A DNA stretch of 17,306 nt from JAJQBJ01 sp964387095. GTDB taxonomy: Bacteria > Bacillota > Clostridia > Oscillospirales > Oscillospiraceae. The translations under genes were made by a program, and so were the position numbers. The notes under the pieces are model-generated. The model made no database searches. It was not told the origin of the DNA and saw only the letters and a list, made by a program, of their open reading frames with translations. Of this stretch, positions 7,723-16,492 are shown in pieces (position 1 is the stretch's first letter; the number at the start of each line of letters is the position of its first letter). Location of the stretch: positions 1-17,306 of the forward strand of contig CAYLVH010000034.1 of assembly GCA_964387095.1 (NCBI GenBank). Reading direction: 5' to 3'.

Positions 7723-9069
7723 ATGCGCAGAAAGAAACATCGCCTGAACCCTGCCGGTCTGGTCAGCATCGGTTTCCTGGTGATCCTGTTGACGGGAGCG
7801 CTGCTGCTGATGCTGCCGGCATCCTCCGGGTCGGGGTGCTGGACCAACCCGCTGACCGCCTTATTCACCGCGACCAGCGCCACCTGTGTCACCGGTCTTC
7901 TGCTGGTGGACAACTGGATCTACTGGTCCTTCTTTGGACAGGCAGTGATCTTGTGCATGATCCAGGTAGGCGGCCTGGGCCTTGTCACCATTATGATATT
8001 GATTTCACTATTGATAAAGCGGAAAATCAGCTTTTCCCAGCGGGTCACGGTGGTCTCCGCCCTAAATTTAAAGGATCTCAGCGGCGTGATACCCGTCCTT
8101 CGCTTGGCCCTCCGGGGGACCTTTTGGTTTGAATTGGTTGGGACGGTGCTCTTTGCCATCCGCTTTGTGCCAAGGTTTGGCTGGGCGGGGGGACTATGGC
8201 GGTCCCTTTTTACCTCGGTTTCCACCTTCTGTAACGCAGGCTTTGACCTGATGGGGGCCAGCGGACCCTTTACCAGCATGACGGAATACGCCACGGATCC
8301 CTATCTCTGCCTGCTGATTATGGTCCTGACAGTGATCCCGGGGCTGGGCTTTTTCGTCTGGGAGGACGTGGCCAGGAACCGCCGCTGGAAGCGCCTGAGC
8401 CTTTATTCCCGGCTGGTGCTCTCCGCATCCGGCGGCCTGATTTTGCAGGGAACCGTGTTTTTTGCCCTGGCTGAGTGGAGCAACCCGGAGACAATCGGGG
8501 GGATGAGCCTGGGAAAAAAGTTGCTGGCCAGCCTGTTTCAGTCGGTCATCCTGCGTACCACCGGCTTTGCGGCCATCGATCAGGCCGCGCTGACGGAGGG
8601 GTCTAAGATCGTCTCGGTTCTCTTTATGCTGGTGGGGGGAGCTTCCGGCTCTACGGCCGGCGGCGTCAAAGTGGTCACGATTGTGGTGCTGTTTCGCTCC
8701 CTGTGGAGCGGCCTGACTGGCAAGCGGGAGCTTGTCATTGGGGGGCACAAAATTTCCCACCAAAAGGTGGTGGATGCCATGAACCTGGTGCTCATGGTGG
8801 TGCTGCTAATGGTGTTCACCTCCATCTTCCTGACCATGGTGGAGGGAATCCCCTATACGGACGCCCTGTATGAGTCGGCGGCGGCCCTTGGCACCACCGG
8901 CTTGGGTATGGGGATCACCCCAACCCTGAGCGGCCTCTCACGGCTCTGGATCATGTGCATGATGTTTGTGGGACGGGTGGGGGTCTTGTCCATTTCCCTG
9001 TCCTTTGTCAGCCGGAGAAAGGGCAGGGGCCAGTTGGGCTACCCCGAAGGCTGGGTGATGATCGGCTAA
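7723..9069 (+). CDS. ktrB: Potassium uptake channel subunit KtrB/TrkH family
   Basis: This 448-residue integral membrane protein is the ion-conducting subunit of a Ktr/Trk K+ uptake system and works with the RCK protein encoded next. The four pore repeats are visible through their filter segments: ATCVTGLL (53-60), FCNAGFDL (169-176), RTTGFAAID (278-286) and GTTGLGMG (390-397). The intramembrane gating loop GGASGSTAGGVK (305-316) is also present. Hydrophobic helices run throughout, from the first near residues 12-32. ATG 7723 is chosen because GAGAGGAT (7707-7714) stands eight bases before it and the MRRKKHRLNP start gives a normal basic, cytoplasmic N-terminus. An in-frame upstream extension to 7636 lacks these features. 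Its promoter and a folded leader lie upstream, and ktrA follows after 22 bases. Confidence 0.95.
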   Translation: MRRKKHRLNPAGLVSIGFLVILLTGALLLMLPASSGSGCWTNPLTALFTATSATCVTGLLLVDNWIYWSFFGQAVILCMIQVGGLGLVTIMILISLLIKRKISFSQRVTVVSALNLKDLSGVIPVLRLALRGTFWFELVGTVLFAIRFVPRFGWAGGLWRSLFTSVSTFCNAGFDLMGASGPFTSMTEYATDPYLCLLIMVLTVIPGLGFFVWEDVARNRRWKRLSLYSRLVLSASGGLILQGTVFFALAEWSNPETIGGMSLGKKLLASLFQSVILRTTGFAAIDQAALTEGSKIVSVLFMLVGGASGSTAGGVKVVTIVVLFRSLWSGLTGKRELVIGGHKISHQKVVDAMNLVLMVVLLMVFTSIFLTMVEGIPYTDALYESAAALGTTGLGMGITPTLSGLSRLWIMCMMFVGRVGVLSISLSFVSRRKGRGQLGYPEGWVMIG

Positions 9070-9091
9070 GGAGAAAGGATCGGAGCATGCT

Positions 9092-9745
9092 ATGAAGTCA
9101 TTTGTGGTCATTGGCCTTGGCCGGTTCGGCAGCGCCGTCGCGGAGGAGCTTTACCGTCAGGGCTACGATGTTTTGGCTGTGGACCGGGATATGGAGCAGG
9201 TGGAACGGATAGCGGACAGTGTGACTCAGGCGGTCTGCTGTGATGCCACCAAAATGCAGCAGCTGCGGGAGCTGGGCGTGTCCGGCATGGACTGCGCCAT
9301 TCTGGCCGTGGGCTCCGACATTGGCGCCAGTGCGTTGGTGACCTTGAATTTAAAGGAGTTAAAGGTATCCCAAGTGATCTGCAAGGCCAAAAGCCACATT
9401 CACCGCCAGGTTTTGGAGCGGATTGGCGCGGACCTTGTGGTGTTCCCGGAACATGAGATGGGAACCAAGCTGGCCCAAAAATTGGTGGGGACCAGTCTGG
9501 TCAATTATTTGGAGCTGAGTCCGGATTACGGCATTTTAGAGCTGCCCGTGCCCAAGAGATGGACGGGCAAGAATATTCAGGAGCTGGATATTCGAAGGGC
9601 CTATCGGGTCAACATCGTGGCGGTGCGTGCTGCCGGCGCAAATGAGATTCAGGTGGCCCCCACAGCGGATTACAGCTTTCTGCACAATGACCGCGTGATT
9701 GTGGTGGGGGAGACCTCAGCCATCAACGCTTTGAGGAAGTTATAA
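9092..9745 (+). CDS. ktrA: Potassium uptake regulatory subunit KtrA/TrkA (RCK domain)
   Basis: This 217-residue cytosolic protein has an N-terminal RCK/TrkA-N Rossmann domain with the nucleotide motif GLGRFG (8-13) and acidic D31 at the end of the second strand (LAVDRD). A TrkA-C domain follows (about 135-217). In Ktr systems a ring of these subunits binds ATP/ADP or NAD(H) and opens or closes the KtrB pore. In several Firmicutes the TrkA-C domain also binds c-di-AMP, which is known for the family but not shown here. ATG 9092 follows CGGAG (9081-9085); an ATG at 9087 is out of frame. The gene ends at 9745 and the next starts on the following base, so the run is clearly an operon. Confidence 0.95.
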   Translation: MKSFVVIGLGRFGSAVAEELYRQGYDVLAVDRDMEQVERIADSVTQAVCCDATKMQQLRELGVSGMDCAILAVGSDIGASALVTLNLKELKVSQVICKAKSHIHRQVLERIGADLVVFPEHEMGTKLAQKLVGTSLVNYLELSPDYGILELPVPKRWTGKNIQELDIRRAYRVNIVAVRAAGANEIQVAPTADYSFLHNDRVIVVGETSAINALRKL

Positions 9746-10501
9746 ATGGAACGGATCACAAGCCGGAGCAATCCGCTGATGACACATATTCGAAAAATAA
9801 CCACAAGCCGCTCCTTTCGCCGCCAGAATGAGGAATTCCTCTGTGACGGGGTGAAGATGCTGGAGGAGGCTCTGAAATGGGGGGCGGAGCTGGTGGCGCT
9901 GATTGCCACGGAGCAGGTGGAGCTGCCTGAGCTGCCCCCCGTGCGCACGGTGATTGTGCCGCCGGAGCTGATGAAGTCGATTTCGCCCATGGAGACGCCC
10001 CAGGGGGTGCTGTTCCTGAGCCAGATGAAGAAGCTGACCCCGCCGGAGGTGCTGCCCGGCAGCATGTATCTGGTGCTGGACGGGCTTCAGGACCCCGGCA
10101 ACGTGGGCTCTATCTGGAGGACGGCGGACGCCTTGGGGGCGGACGGGCTGATCCTGGTGAATAATTGTGTGGACCCCTACAATCACAAGACGGTGCGGGC
10201 GTCCATGGGCGCGGTGTTTCGCCTTCCGGTTTACGAGACCACGGTGGAGGAGCTGGCCGGGCTTTGCAAGCGGTCCGCGCTGCCCCTGTACGCCACGGCC
10301 CTGCGGGATGATACTGTGACCCTGGGGCGGTTCAAGCTGGACAGGGCCGTCGTGACCATTGGCAGCGAAGGGAGGGGGGCCTCCCGGGAGCTGTTGGATC
10401 TTTGCGAAAAGACCATTAAAATCCCGATGGAACCCCAGTGCGAGTCCTTAAATGCGGCGGCAGCGGCGGCTGTTGTGTTATGGGAGAGGTACCGAACATA
10501 G
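9746..10501 (+). CDS. TrmH/SpoU-family RNA 2'-O-methyltransferase
   Basis: This 251-residue protein has an N-terminal substrate-binding domain of the L30e-like kind (about 1-95), opening with ITSRSNPLMTHIRKI. A SPOUT knotted methyltransferase domain follows with the three family motifs. Motif 1 is DPGNVGSIWRTADA (116-129), motif 2 is TIGSEGRGAS (204-213) and motif 3 is IPMEPQCESLNAAAAAAVVLWE (226-247). Such enzymes methylate a ribose 2'-OH in rRNA or tRNA using S-adenosylmethionine. The layout is closest to RlmB/TsnR-like proteins acting on 23S rRNA, but the target nucleotide cannot be read from sequence. ATG 9746 directly follows the ktrA stop, with GAGGAA (9733-9738) as ribosome site. Grouping with ktrAB appears to be operon packing without an obvious functional link. 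Confidence 0.9.
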   Translation: MERITSRSNPLMTHIRKITTSRSFRRQNEEFLCDGVKMLEEALKWGAELVALIATEQVELPELPPVRTVIVPPELMKSISPMETPQGVLFLSQMKKLTPPEVLPGSMYLVLDGLQDPGNVGSIWRTADALGADGLILVNNCVDPYNHKTVRASMGAVFRLPVYETTVEELAGLCKRSALPLYATALRDDTVTLGRFKLDRAVVTIGSEGRGASRELLDLCEKTIKIPMEPQCESLNAAAAAAVVLWERYRT

Positions 10502-10525
10502 ATATAGAGAAATCGGGTGAAGATA

Positions 10526-11749
10526 ATGACCGAAATCAAATACTGGTTATGGCTGACAACCCGCACGGAGCTGTCTTTAGACGGGATGCATCGGACGCTG
10601 GAGTATTTTGGGTCGCCAGAGGAGGCCTATTATGCCGCGCCGGAGCGATATAATAGCCTGCCCACCCTGCGCCCGGATGCCCGGGCTTCCTTAAAGGATA
10701 AGTCTATGGAGCTGCCGGAGAAGATTCTGGCTGACTGTGACCGCTTAGGCGTCCGCATTTACACCCTCCAGGATTCCGGCTATCCGGAGCGCCTGCGGCA
10801 TATTTTCCAGCCGCCTTTGGTGCTGTACATGCAGGGAAAGCAGATCCACTTTGACGACGAGGCCGCCATTGCCATGGCCGGAACCAGAAGATGCTCCGAA
10901 TATGGCAGACGGATGGCGGATAAACTGGCCTATGAGATCACGGAGCAGGGCGGCCTGGTGGTGACTGGTGTGGTGCCGGGCTGCGATTATGCGGCGGCGA
11001 ACGCCGCCCTTCGGGCGGGAGGCCCAGTGGTCTGCGTATTGGCGGGCGGCGTGGATGTTCCCTTTGACCAGTATAGTCATAAGCTGTACAAGCGGGTGCT
11101 GAAAAATGGCGCCTTGGTCACCGAATACCCGCCTGGCCGGGAGCCTGTAGGGCGGAATTTCCCCATCCGCAATCGAATTCTGACCGGCCTATGCGTGGGC
11201 ACCCTGTGCGTAGAGGGCGGTGTCACCAGCGGAACCATGCTGGTGGCTAGGTTGGCCATGGAGCAGAACCGGGATCTCTTTGCCGTGCCCACTGGGGCGG
11301 ATCGCCCAGAGGGCGCAGGGGTGCTGGGCCTGATTAAGGACGGCGCGATTCCCGTGACCAGCGGCGATGAGGTGTTGTGCCAGTATCAGGTGCGCTATCT
11401 CTCCCGGGTGCGGTTGGAAAAAAAGTCGAATTATAAAAAAAGTGCTGGAAAAGAGAGGGAAAACGCAGTTTCCCTGACAAAATCTAAGAATCAGATAAAA
11501 AAAGTAGTTGACAAACCGGAAAACAAAGCATATATTGACGTCCATGAACATCCGGACGAGTATACGGATGACGAGCAGAAGATCCTGGCCTGCCTGCAAT
11601 CTGGAGGAAAGAGCGGGAATGAAGTGATCGAGCTCACCGATATTCCCGCCCGCCGGGTGCTTTCTGCGCTGACCGTCCTCACCTTGCGGGGACTGGTGGA
11701 GGAGCACAATGGCTGCTATGAAGCCAAGCTCCGGATAAAAATGGAATAA
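10526..11749 (+). CDS. dprA: DNA-processing protein DprA, divergent
   Basis: DprA/Smf loads RecA onto incoming single-stranded DNA during transformation. The 407 residues show an N-terminal helical region (1-80) and the DprA Rossmann core (about 105-285). The core carries MAGTRRCSEYG (117-127), NFPIRNRILTGL (211-222), TSGTMLVARLAMEQNRDLFAVP (234-255) and IKDGA (270-274). A lysine-rich linker spans about 298-335 and a winged-helix domain about 347-400. The normal SGxARGID segment is TGVVPGCD here (147-154), and the usual GxxxxPxSxGxNxLI stretch is altered to TGADRPEGAGVLGLI (256-270). ssDNA-binding positions may therefore differ. ATG 10526 is preferred, with GGTGA (10516-10520) upstream; GTG 10517 is a possible alternative that adds three residues. 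The next gene is topA, a common clostridial order. Confidence 0.9.
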   Translation: MTEIKYWLWLTTRTELSLDGMHRTLEYFGSPEEAYYAAPERYNSLPTLRPDARASLKDKSMELPEKILADCDRLGVRIYTLQDSGYPERLRHIFQPPLVLYMQGKQIHFDDEAAIAMAGTRRCSEYGRRMADKLAYEITEQGGLVVTGVVPGCDYAAANAALRAGGPVVCVLAGGVDVPFDQYSHKLYKRVLKNGALVTEYPPGREPVGRNFPIRNRILTGLCVGTLCVEGGVTSGTMLVARLAMEQNRDLFAVPTGADRPEGAGVLGLIKDGAIPVTSGDEVLCQYQVRYLSRVRLEKKSNYKKSAGKERENAVSLTKSKNQIKKVVDKPENKAYIDVHEHPDEYTDDEQKILACLQSGGKSGNEVIELTDIPARRVLSALTVLTLRGLVEEHNGCYEAKLRIKME

Positions 11750-11758
11750 CACCTTTTT

Positions 11759-11763
11759 GGAGG
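11759..11763 (+). promoter_or_regulatory. Ribosome binding site deciding the topA start
   Basis: GGAGG lies 11 bases before ATG 11775. An in-frame TTG at 11757 overlaps this ribosome site and cannot be served by it, so the ATG is preferred. MAKTNLVIVESPAKAKTI is the canonical TopA beginning. Confidence 0.75.
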
Positions 11764-11774
11764 AACCTAACCAT

Positions 11775-14138
11775 ATGGCAAAAACAAACCTGGTGATTGT
11801 TGAGTCACCAGCAAAAGCAAAGACAATTGGAAAATATCTGGGACCCAGCTATGAAGTGAAGGCGTCCATGGGGCATGTCCGGGACCTGCCCAAGAGCAAG
11901 ATCGGCATCGACTTTGACCACGATTTCAAAGCGGATTACCAGCCCATTAAAGGAAAGGAGGAGGTCATTGCCGGCCTGCAGTCTGCGGCGGCCAACAGCG
12001 AAAAAGTGTTTCTCGCCACCGACCCGGACCGGGAGGGAGAGGCCATTTCCTGGCATCTGAAGGAGCTGTTGGGCATTCCCGAAGATAAGACCTACCGGGT
12101 CACCTTTAACGAGATCACCAAACGGGTAGTGCAGGAGGCCATCTCCAATCCCCGGGGTATTGACCAAAATCTGGTGGATGCCCAGCAGGCCCGCCGCTTC
12201 CTGGACCGCATCGTGGGATATCAGATCTCCCCGCTGCTGTGGCGGAAGGTAAAGCGGGGCCTGTCCGCGGGGCGGGTGCAGTCTGTGGCCACCCGCCTGG
12301 TGGTGGAGCGGGAGGAGGAGATCAAGGCCTTTGTGCCCCGGGAATACTGGTCCCTGGATGTGAAGTTCTCACGCATTTTACCGAAGTTTGGCAACTTTGT
12401 GGCCCATTATCATGGCAGAGACAAGAAGGCTGAGCTGAACAGCCAGGAGGCTGTCCGGCAGGTCATCGACGAGGCCAAGCCCGGCCCGTTTATCGTGCAG
12501 ACAGTGAAGCGCAGCAATAAGCAGCGCCAGCCCGCACCCCCCTTTATCACCTCCACCCTACAGCAGGAGGCTTCCCGAAAGCTGAATATGCCCCCCAGGC
12601 GCACCATGTCCATCGCCCAGCAGCTGTATGAGGGCGTGGATATCGAGGGCGAGGGCACTGTGGGCCTCATCACCTATATGAGAACGGATTCCCTGCGCCT
12701 GTCCCAGGAGGCTCTGGATGCGGCCAAAAACCTGATCGTCTCCCGCTATGGCGCGGAGTATTACCCCCCAGAGACCCGCCACTTCAAGACCAAGAGCAAC
12801 GCCCAGGATGCCCACGAGGCCATCCGGCCCTCCAACATAAACCTGACCCCGGAGTCCATCCGCAAGAGCCTGACGGGAGATCAATATAAATTGTATAAGT
12901 TGATCTGGAGCCGTTTCCTGGCCTGCCAGATGGCCAATGCAGTCTATGACAATGTGTCCATTGACGTGACGTCCAACGGACATATTTTCCGGGCCAACCA
13001 CTCCTCCTTGAAATTTGCCGGCTTTACCGCCGTCTATGAGGAGGGCAAGGACGACGACGAGGTGGTGAAGCAGACTCCACTGCCCGACCTGAACGAGGGC
13101 GAGGAGGTTACCGCCTCGGAATTCACCCCGGCCCAGCATTTCACGCAGCCACCACCCCGGTTCACCGAGGCCACGCTGATCAAGCTGCTGGAGGAAAAGG
13201 GCATCGGCCGGCCCTCTACCTATGCCCCCATTGTCTCCACCATTATGAGCCGGGACTATGTGGTGAAGGAGGGGCGCGCCCTCCGGCCCACCCCCCTGGG
13301 GGAAGTGGTCACCGACCTGATGAAGGATAAATTCAAGGATATTGTGGACCCCGGCTTCACGGCCAATATGGAAAGCCAGCTGGACAATGTGGAGGCCGGC
13401 AAAGAGTATTGGAAGGATGTCCTTCGCCGGTTCTATACCGGCATGTCCGCCGAATTGGCCCAGGCCGAAAAGGACTTGGATGGCGAGCGCATCAAGATCC
13501 CTGTGGAGCTGTCGGACGAGGTCTGTGATGTGTGCGGCAAGCAGATGGTCATCAAATACGGCCGGTTCGGCCGCTTTTTGGCCTGCCCTGGCTATCCGGA
13601 GTGTACCTTTACCAAGCCTATTGTCATTCAGATGCCTGGCCGCTGTCCCAAGTGCGGAAGCCGTATCTTGAAAAAGACCTCCAAGCGGGGGTTCACCTAT
13701 TACGGCTGTGAGCGGAATAATGCCAAGGTGGGCATTCCCTGCGACTTCATGAGCTGGGATGTGCCGGTGAAAGAAACCTGCCCGGAGTGCGGGCAGACCA
13801 TGTTCAAAAAGTCCGGCCGGGGCGCCAAGAAGCCCTTCTGCATCAATCCGGATTGTCCCAACTTCCTCCCCGAGGAACAGCGGCCCGGCTACCGGAAGCC
13901 GAAAGCGGAAAAGGTCAATGAGACGGCGGCTGAGGCGGTTGAGACGGCGGCGACTGCGGAAGAAACCGGGGCCAAGAAAACCACCGCCCGCAAGACGGCC
14001 AAAAAGAGCGCGGCAGAGGAGAAATCCCCTGCTCAGAAGACCACCGCCAAAAAGACCACGGTGAAGAAGTCCACTGGGAAAACGGTCGCGGCAAAGAAAA
14101 CCACCGTCAAGCAGGCGGAGTTTGCCCATGAGGAATAA
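11775..14138 (+). CDS. topA: DNA topoisomerase I
   Basis: This type IA topoisomerase relaxes negative supercoils through a covalent tyrosine link. Its 787 residues show the TOPRIM domain with E10 (VIVESPAKAKTI) and DPDRE (83-87). The catalytic tyrosine is Y301 in GLITYMRTDSL. The strand-gate region QDAHEAIRPS (344-353) and KGIGRPSTYAPI (475-486) follow. Three zinc ribbons come next: C584/C587/C604/C610, C624/C627/C645/C656 and C669/C672/C689/C694. After residue 705 comes a low-complexity tail, first acidic and alanine-rich (711-733), then lysine-rich with repeats such as AKKTTARKTAKKSA and AKKTTVKKS up to residue 779. It resembles histone H1-like tails and extends the usual clostridial length. 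The gene is followed three bases later by trmFO, whose ribosome site lies inside the topA end. Confidence 0.98.
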   Translation: MAKTNLVIVESPAKAKTIGKYLGPSYEVKASMGHVRDLPKSKIGIDFDHDFKADYQPIKGKEEVIAGLQSAAANSEKVFLATDPDREGEAISWHLKELLGIPEDKTYRVTFNEITKRVVQEAISNPRGIDQNLVDAQQARRFLDRIVGYQISPLLWRKVKRGLSAGRVQSVATRLVVEREEEIKAFVPREYWSLDVKFSRILPKFGNFVAHYHGRDKKAELNSQEAVRQVIDEAKPGPFIVQTVKRSNKQRQPAPPFITSTLQQEASRKLNMPPRRTMSIAQQLYEGVDIEGEGTVGLITYMRTDSLRLSQEALDAAKNLIVSRYGAEYYPPETRHFKTKSNAQDAHEAIRPSNINLTPESIRKSLTGDQYKLYKLIWSRFLACQMANAVYDNVSIDVTSNGHIFRANHSSLKFAGFTAVYEEGKDDDEVVKQTPLPDLNEGEEVTASEFTPAQHFTQPPPRFTEATLIKLLEEKGIGRPSTYAPIVSTIMSRDYVVKEGRALRPTPLGEVVTDLMKDKFKDIVDPGFTANMESQLDNVEAGKEYWKDVLRRFYTGMSAELAQAEKDLDGERIKIPVELSDEVCDVCGKQMVIKYGRFGRFLACPGYPECTFTKPIVIQMPGRCPKCGSRILKKTSKRGFTYYGCERNNAKVGIPCDFMSWDVPVKETCPECGQTMFKKSGRGAKKPFCINPDCPNFLPEEQRPGYRKPKAEKVNETAAEAVETAATAEETGAKKTTARKTAKKSAAEEKSPAQKTTAKKTTVKKSTGKTVAAKKTTVKQAEFAHEE

Positions 14139-14141
14139 ACT

Positions 14142-15446
14142 ATGGAAAAAGTAATTGTAATCGGCGCGGGCCTGGCAGGCAGCGAGGCCGCTTGGCAGCT
14201 GGCCTGGCGGGGGATTTCGGTGGAGCTTTATGAAATGAAGCCGGAGAAAATGACCCCCGCCCACAAAAGCCCGCTGTTCGGCGAGTTGGTTTGTTCCAAC
14301 TCCCTCCGGGCCAACGGGCTGGAAAACGCCGTTGGCCTGCTGAAAGAGGAGCTGCGCCGCAGCGGGTCCCTGATTATGGCCTGCGCGGACACCCATCAGG
14401 TGCCCGCTGGCGGGGCCTTGGCGGTGGACCGGGTGGCCTTCGCCCAGGCCATCACCGACCAAATCCGTTCCCATCCCAATATCACCGTGGTTGCAAAAGA
14501 GGTCAAGGAAATCCCACCGGAAGGCAATGTGCTCATCGCGTCCGGCCCCCTGACCAGCGATGCCTTGGCGGAGGATATTGCAAAGCACTTCCCGGGGGAA
14601 AATTATTTGCATTTTTTCGATGCGGTGGCGCCTTTGGTTAGCTTTGAATCCATCAATATGGAAACCGCCTGGTTCGCCTCCCGCTATGACAAGGGGACGG
14701 CGGACTATATCAACTGCCCCATGAGCCGGGAAGAGTATGACGCCTTCTGGGAGGAGCTGCGGAACGCCAGGGAGGCTCAGCTCCACGACTTTGATGACAA
14801 GGGCGTATTTGAGGGATGCATGCCTGTGGAGGTCATGGCCCGCCGGGGACATGACACCCTGTGCTACGGCCCGTTAAAGCCTGTGGGCCTGCCTGACCCC
14901 AGAAACGGGAAGGAACCCTATGCGGTGGTGCAGCTGCGGAAGGACAATGACGAGGGAACGATTTATAATATTGTGGGCTTTCAGACACACCTGACCTTTC
15001 CGGAGCAGAAGCGGGTGTTCGGCATGATCCCCGGCTTGGAGAACGCGGAGTTCCTCCGGTACGGCGTCATGCACCGAAACACCTACCTGAACTCCCCGGC
15101 CCTGCTGAACCGCTATTACCAGTCCCTGACGGAACCCCGCCTGTCCTTCGCCGGACAGATGACCGGTGTGGAGGGGTATGTGGAGTCCGCGGCCTCCGGT
15201 TTTGTCGCTGCCGTAGAGCTGGCAAAGCGAATCCAGGGGAAGGAACCTGTCAATTTCCCTCAAGAGACCGCCATGGGCGCCCTGGTCTGTTACATCAGCA
15301 ACCCCACCGTGGTCAACTTCCAGCCGATGAATGTGAATTTCGGCATCATCCCCGCCCTGGGGTATCGTGTGAAGGGCAAGAGAAATAAAAATGCGGCCCT
15401 TTCCCAGCGCGCCTTGGAGGCCCTGGAGAGGCTGGATCTGCAATAA
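14142..15446 (+). CDS. trmFO: tRNA (uracil-5-)-methyltransferase, folate/FAD-dependent
   Basis: TrmFO (Gid) makes ribothymidine at position 54 of tRNA, using methylenetetrahydrofolate as carbon source and FADH2 as reductant. It is the usual T54 enzyme in many Gram-positives in place of SAM-dependent TrmA. The 434 residues start with the FAD-binding VIGAGLAGSEAA (6-17). The two cysteines needed in the family are present as C51 (GELVCSNSLR) and C226 (FEGCMPVE). QMTGVEGYVESAASGF, near residues 337-352, is the second conserved FAD contact. Length is normal. ATG 14142 follows GAGGAA (14130-14135) within the topA end. topA-trmFO adjacency is conserved widely in Firmicutes. Confidence 0.97.
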   Translation: MEKVIVIGAGLAGSEAAWQLAWRGISVELYEMKPEKMTPAHKSPLFGELVCSNSLRANGLENAVGLLKEELRRSGSLIMACADTHQVPAGGALAVDRVAFAQAITDQIRSHPNITVVAKEVKEIPPEGNVLIASGPLTSDALAEDIAKHFPGENYLHFFDAVAPLVSFESINMETAWFASRYDKGTADYINCPMSREEYDAFWEELRNAREAQLHDFDDKGVFEGCMPVEVMARRGHDTLCYGPLKPVGLPDPRNGKEPYAVVQLRKDNDEGTIYNIVGFQTHLTFPEQKRVFGMIPGLENAEFLRYGVMHRNTYLNSPALLNRYYQSLTEPRLSFAGQMTGVEGYVESAASGFVAAVELAKRIQGKEPVNFPQETAMGALVCYISNPTVVNFQPMNVNFGIIPALGYRVKGKRNKNAALSQRALEALERLDLQ

Positions 15447-15461
15447 GAAAGGCGAAAGTAT

Positions 15462-16475
15462 ATGATAAAAATTGTCATCGACGCAATGGGCGGCGACCGT
15501 GCGCCCCAGGCCCTTGTGCAGGGCGCTATTGCGGCCTGGAGGGATTTTAAGGACTGCGAGCTAATTTTGGTGGGACAGGAGGAGCCGGTCCGGGCCGCGC
15601 TGGCAGCAGAGGGCGTTTCGGAGGATGCGGAACGGATCTCTATTGCCAACGCCACCCAGGTCATCACCATGGAGGATGACCCTGCCAATGCCTTCCGCAG
15701 GAAGCGGGATTCCTCCATGACGGTGGGGTTGAACCTATTGAAAACCGGCGAGGGGGACGCCTTCGTCTGCGCCGGTTCCACCGGAGCCCTACTCTCTGCG
15801 GCTACGCTGATTGTTCGCCGTTCCAAGGGGATCCGCCGTGCCGCAGTGGCCCCGGTGGTGCCCACCGGCTGCGGCGGCGCCGTGCTCATAGACGCGGGCA
15901 CCAACGCGGAGTGTACCCCGGAGTATCTGGTACAGTTTGCCCTGATGGGAGCGGCCTACGCCCGCTGCGTCCTGGGCCGGGAGAACCCCAGGGTGGGGCT
16001 GCTGAACATCGGCGCGGAGCATGGAAAGGGCGATCAGCTCCGCAAAGAGGCCTATGATAAGCTGACCCAGCTGCAGGGCGTCCTGAACTTTACCGGCAAT
16101 GTGGAGAGCCGGGAGGCTATCTTTGGTGACGTGGACGTCATTGTGGCGGACGGCTTCTCCGGCAACATTTTTCTGAAGGCCATGGAGGGCACCGCCATGT
16201 TTATCAGCGGGATGCTCAAGGATGTGTTCCAGAGGAACACCAGCGCTAAGTTGGGTTACTTGCTGGTGAAGGATGGCCTGAAAGACTTCAAAAAGAAACT
16301 GGACTACCGGGAGGTGGGCGGCTCCTGCATCCTGGGCATCAACAAGCCGGTGGTGAAGGCCCATGGCTCCTCCGATGCCCGGGCGATTTACTGCGCCATC
16401 CGGCAGGCCCGCAGCGCCGTGGCAGGGAATGTCTGCCAGGCGATTGCGGACGATATGGCTAACATGCAAGCCTGA
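15462..16475 (+). CDS. plsX: Phosphate acyltransferase PlsX
   Basis: PlsX converts acyl-ACP and phosphate to acyl-phosphate, the donor used by PlsY in the first step of phospholipid synthesis; it is a peripheral membrane enzyme. The 337 residues show IDAMGGDRAP (6-15) and the glycine loop CAGSTGALL, where many homologues have an N in place of the S. DGFSGNIFLKAMEG and GINKPVVKAHGSSDARAI occur in the C-terminal half. All are characteristic of the family, and length is normal. ATG 15462 follows GAAAGG (15447-15452) and lies 15 bases after trmFO. In many Firmicutes plsX is followed by fab genes or acpP before rnc; here rnc follows directly. Confidence 0.97.
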   Translation: MIKIVIDAMGGDRAPQALVQGAIAAWRDFKDCELILVGQEEPVRAALAAEGVSEDAERISIANATQVITMEDDPANAFRRKRDSSMTVGLNLLKTGEGDAFVCAGSTGALLSAATLIVRRSKGIRRAAVAPVVPTGCGGAVLIDAGTNAECTPEYLVQFALMGAAYARCVLGRENPRVGLLNIGAEHGKGDQLRKEAYDKLTQLQGVLNFTGNVESREAIFGDVDVIVADGFSGNIFLKAMEGTAMFISGMLKDVFQRNTSAKLGYLLVKDGLKDFKKKLDYREVGGSCILGINKPVVKAHGSSDARAIYCAIRQARSAVAGNVCQAIADDMANMQA

Positions 16476-16492
16476 AAGGTGAGTGACATACG

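Noticed and set aside
12558..14852. Reverse-strand open frame of 764 codons opposite topA and trmFO
   Set aside because: It spans two well-supported genes on the other strand, its translation has no recognisable domain, and long antisense frames are expected from the codon bias of GC-rich genes.
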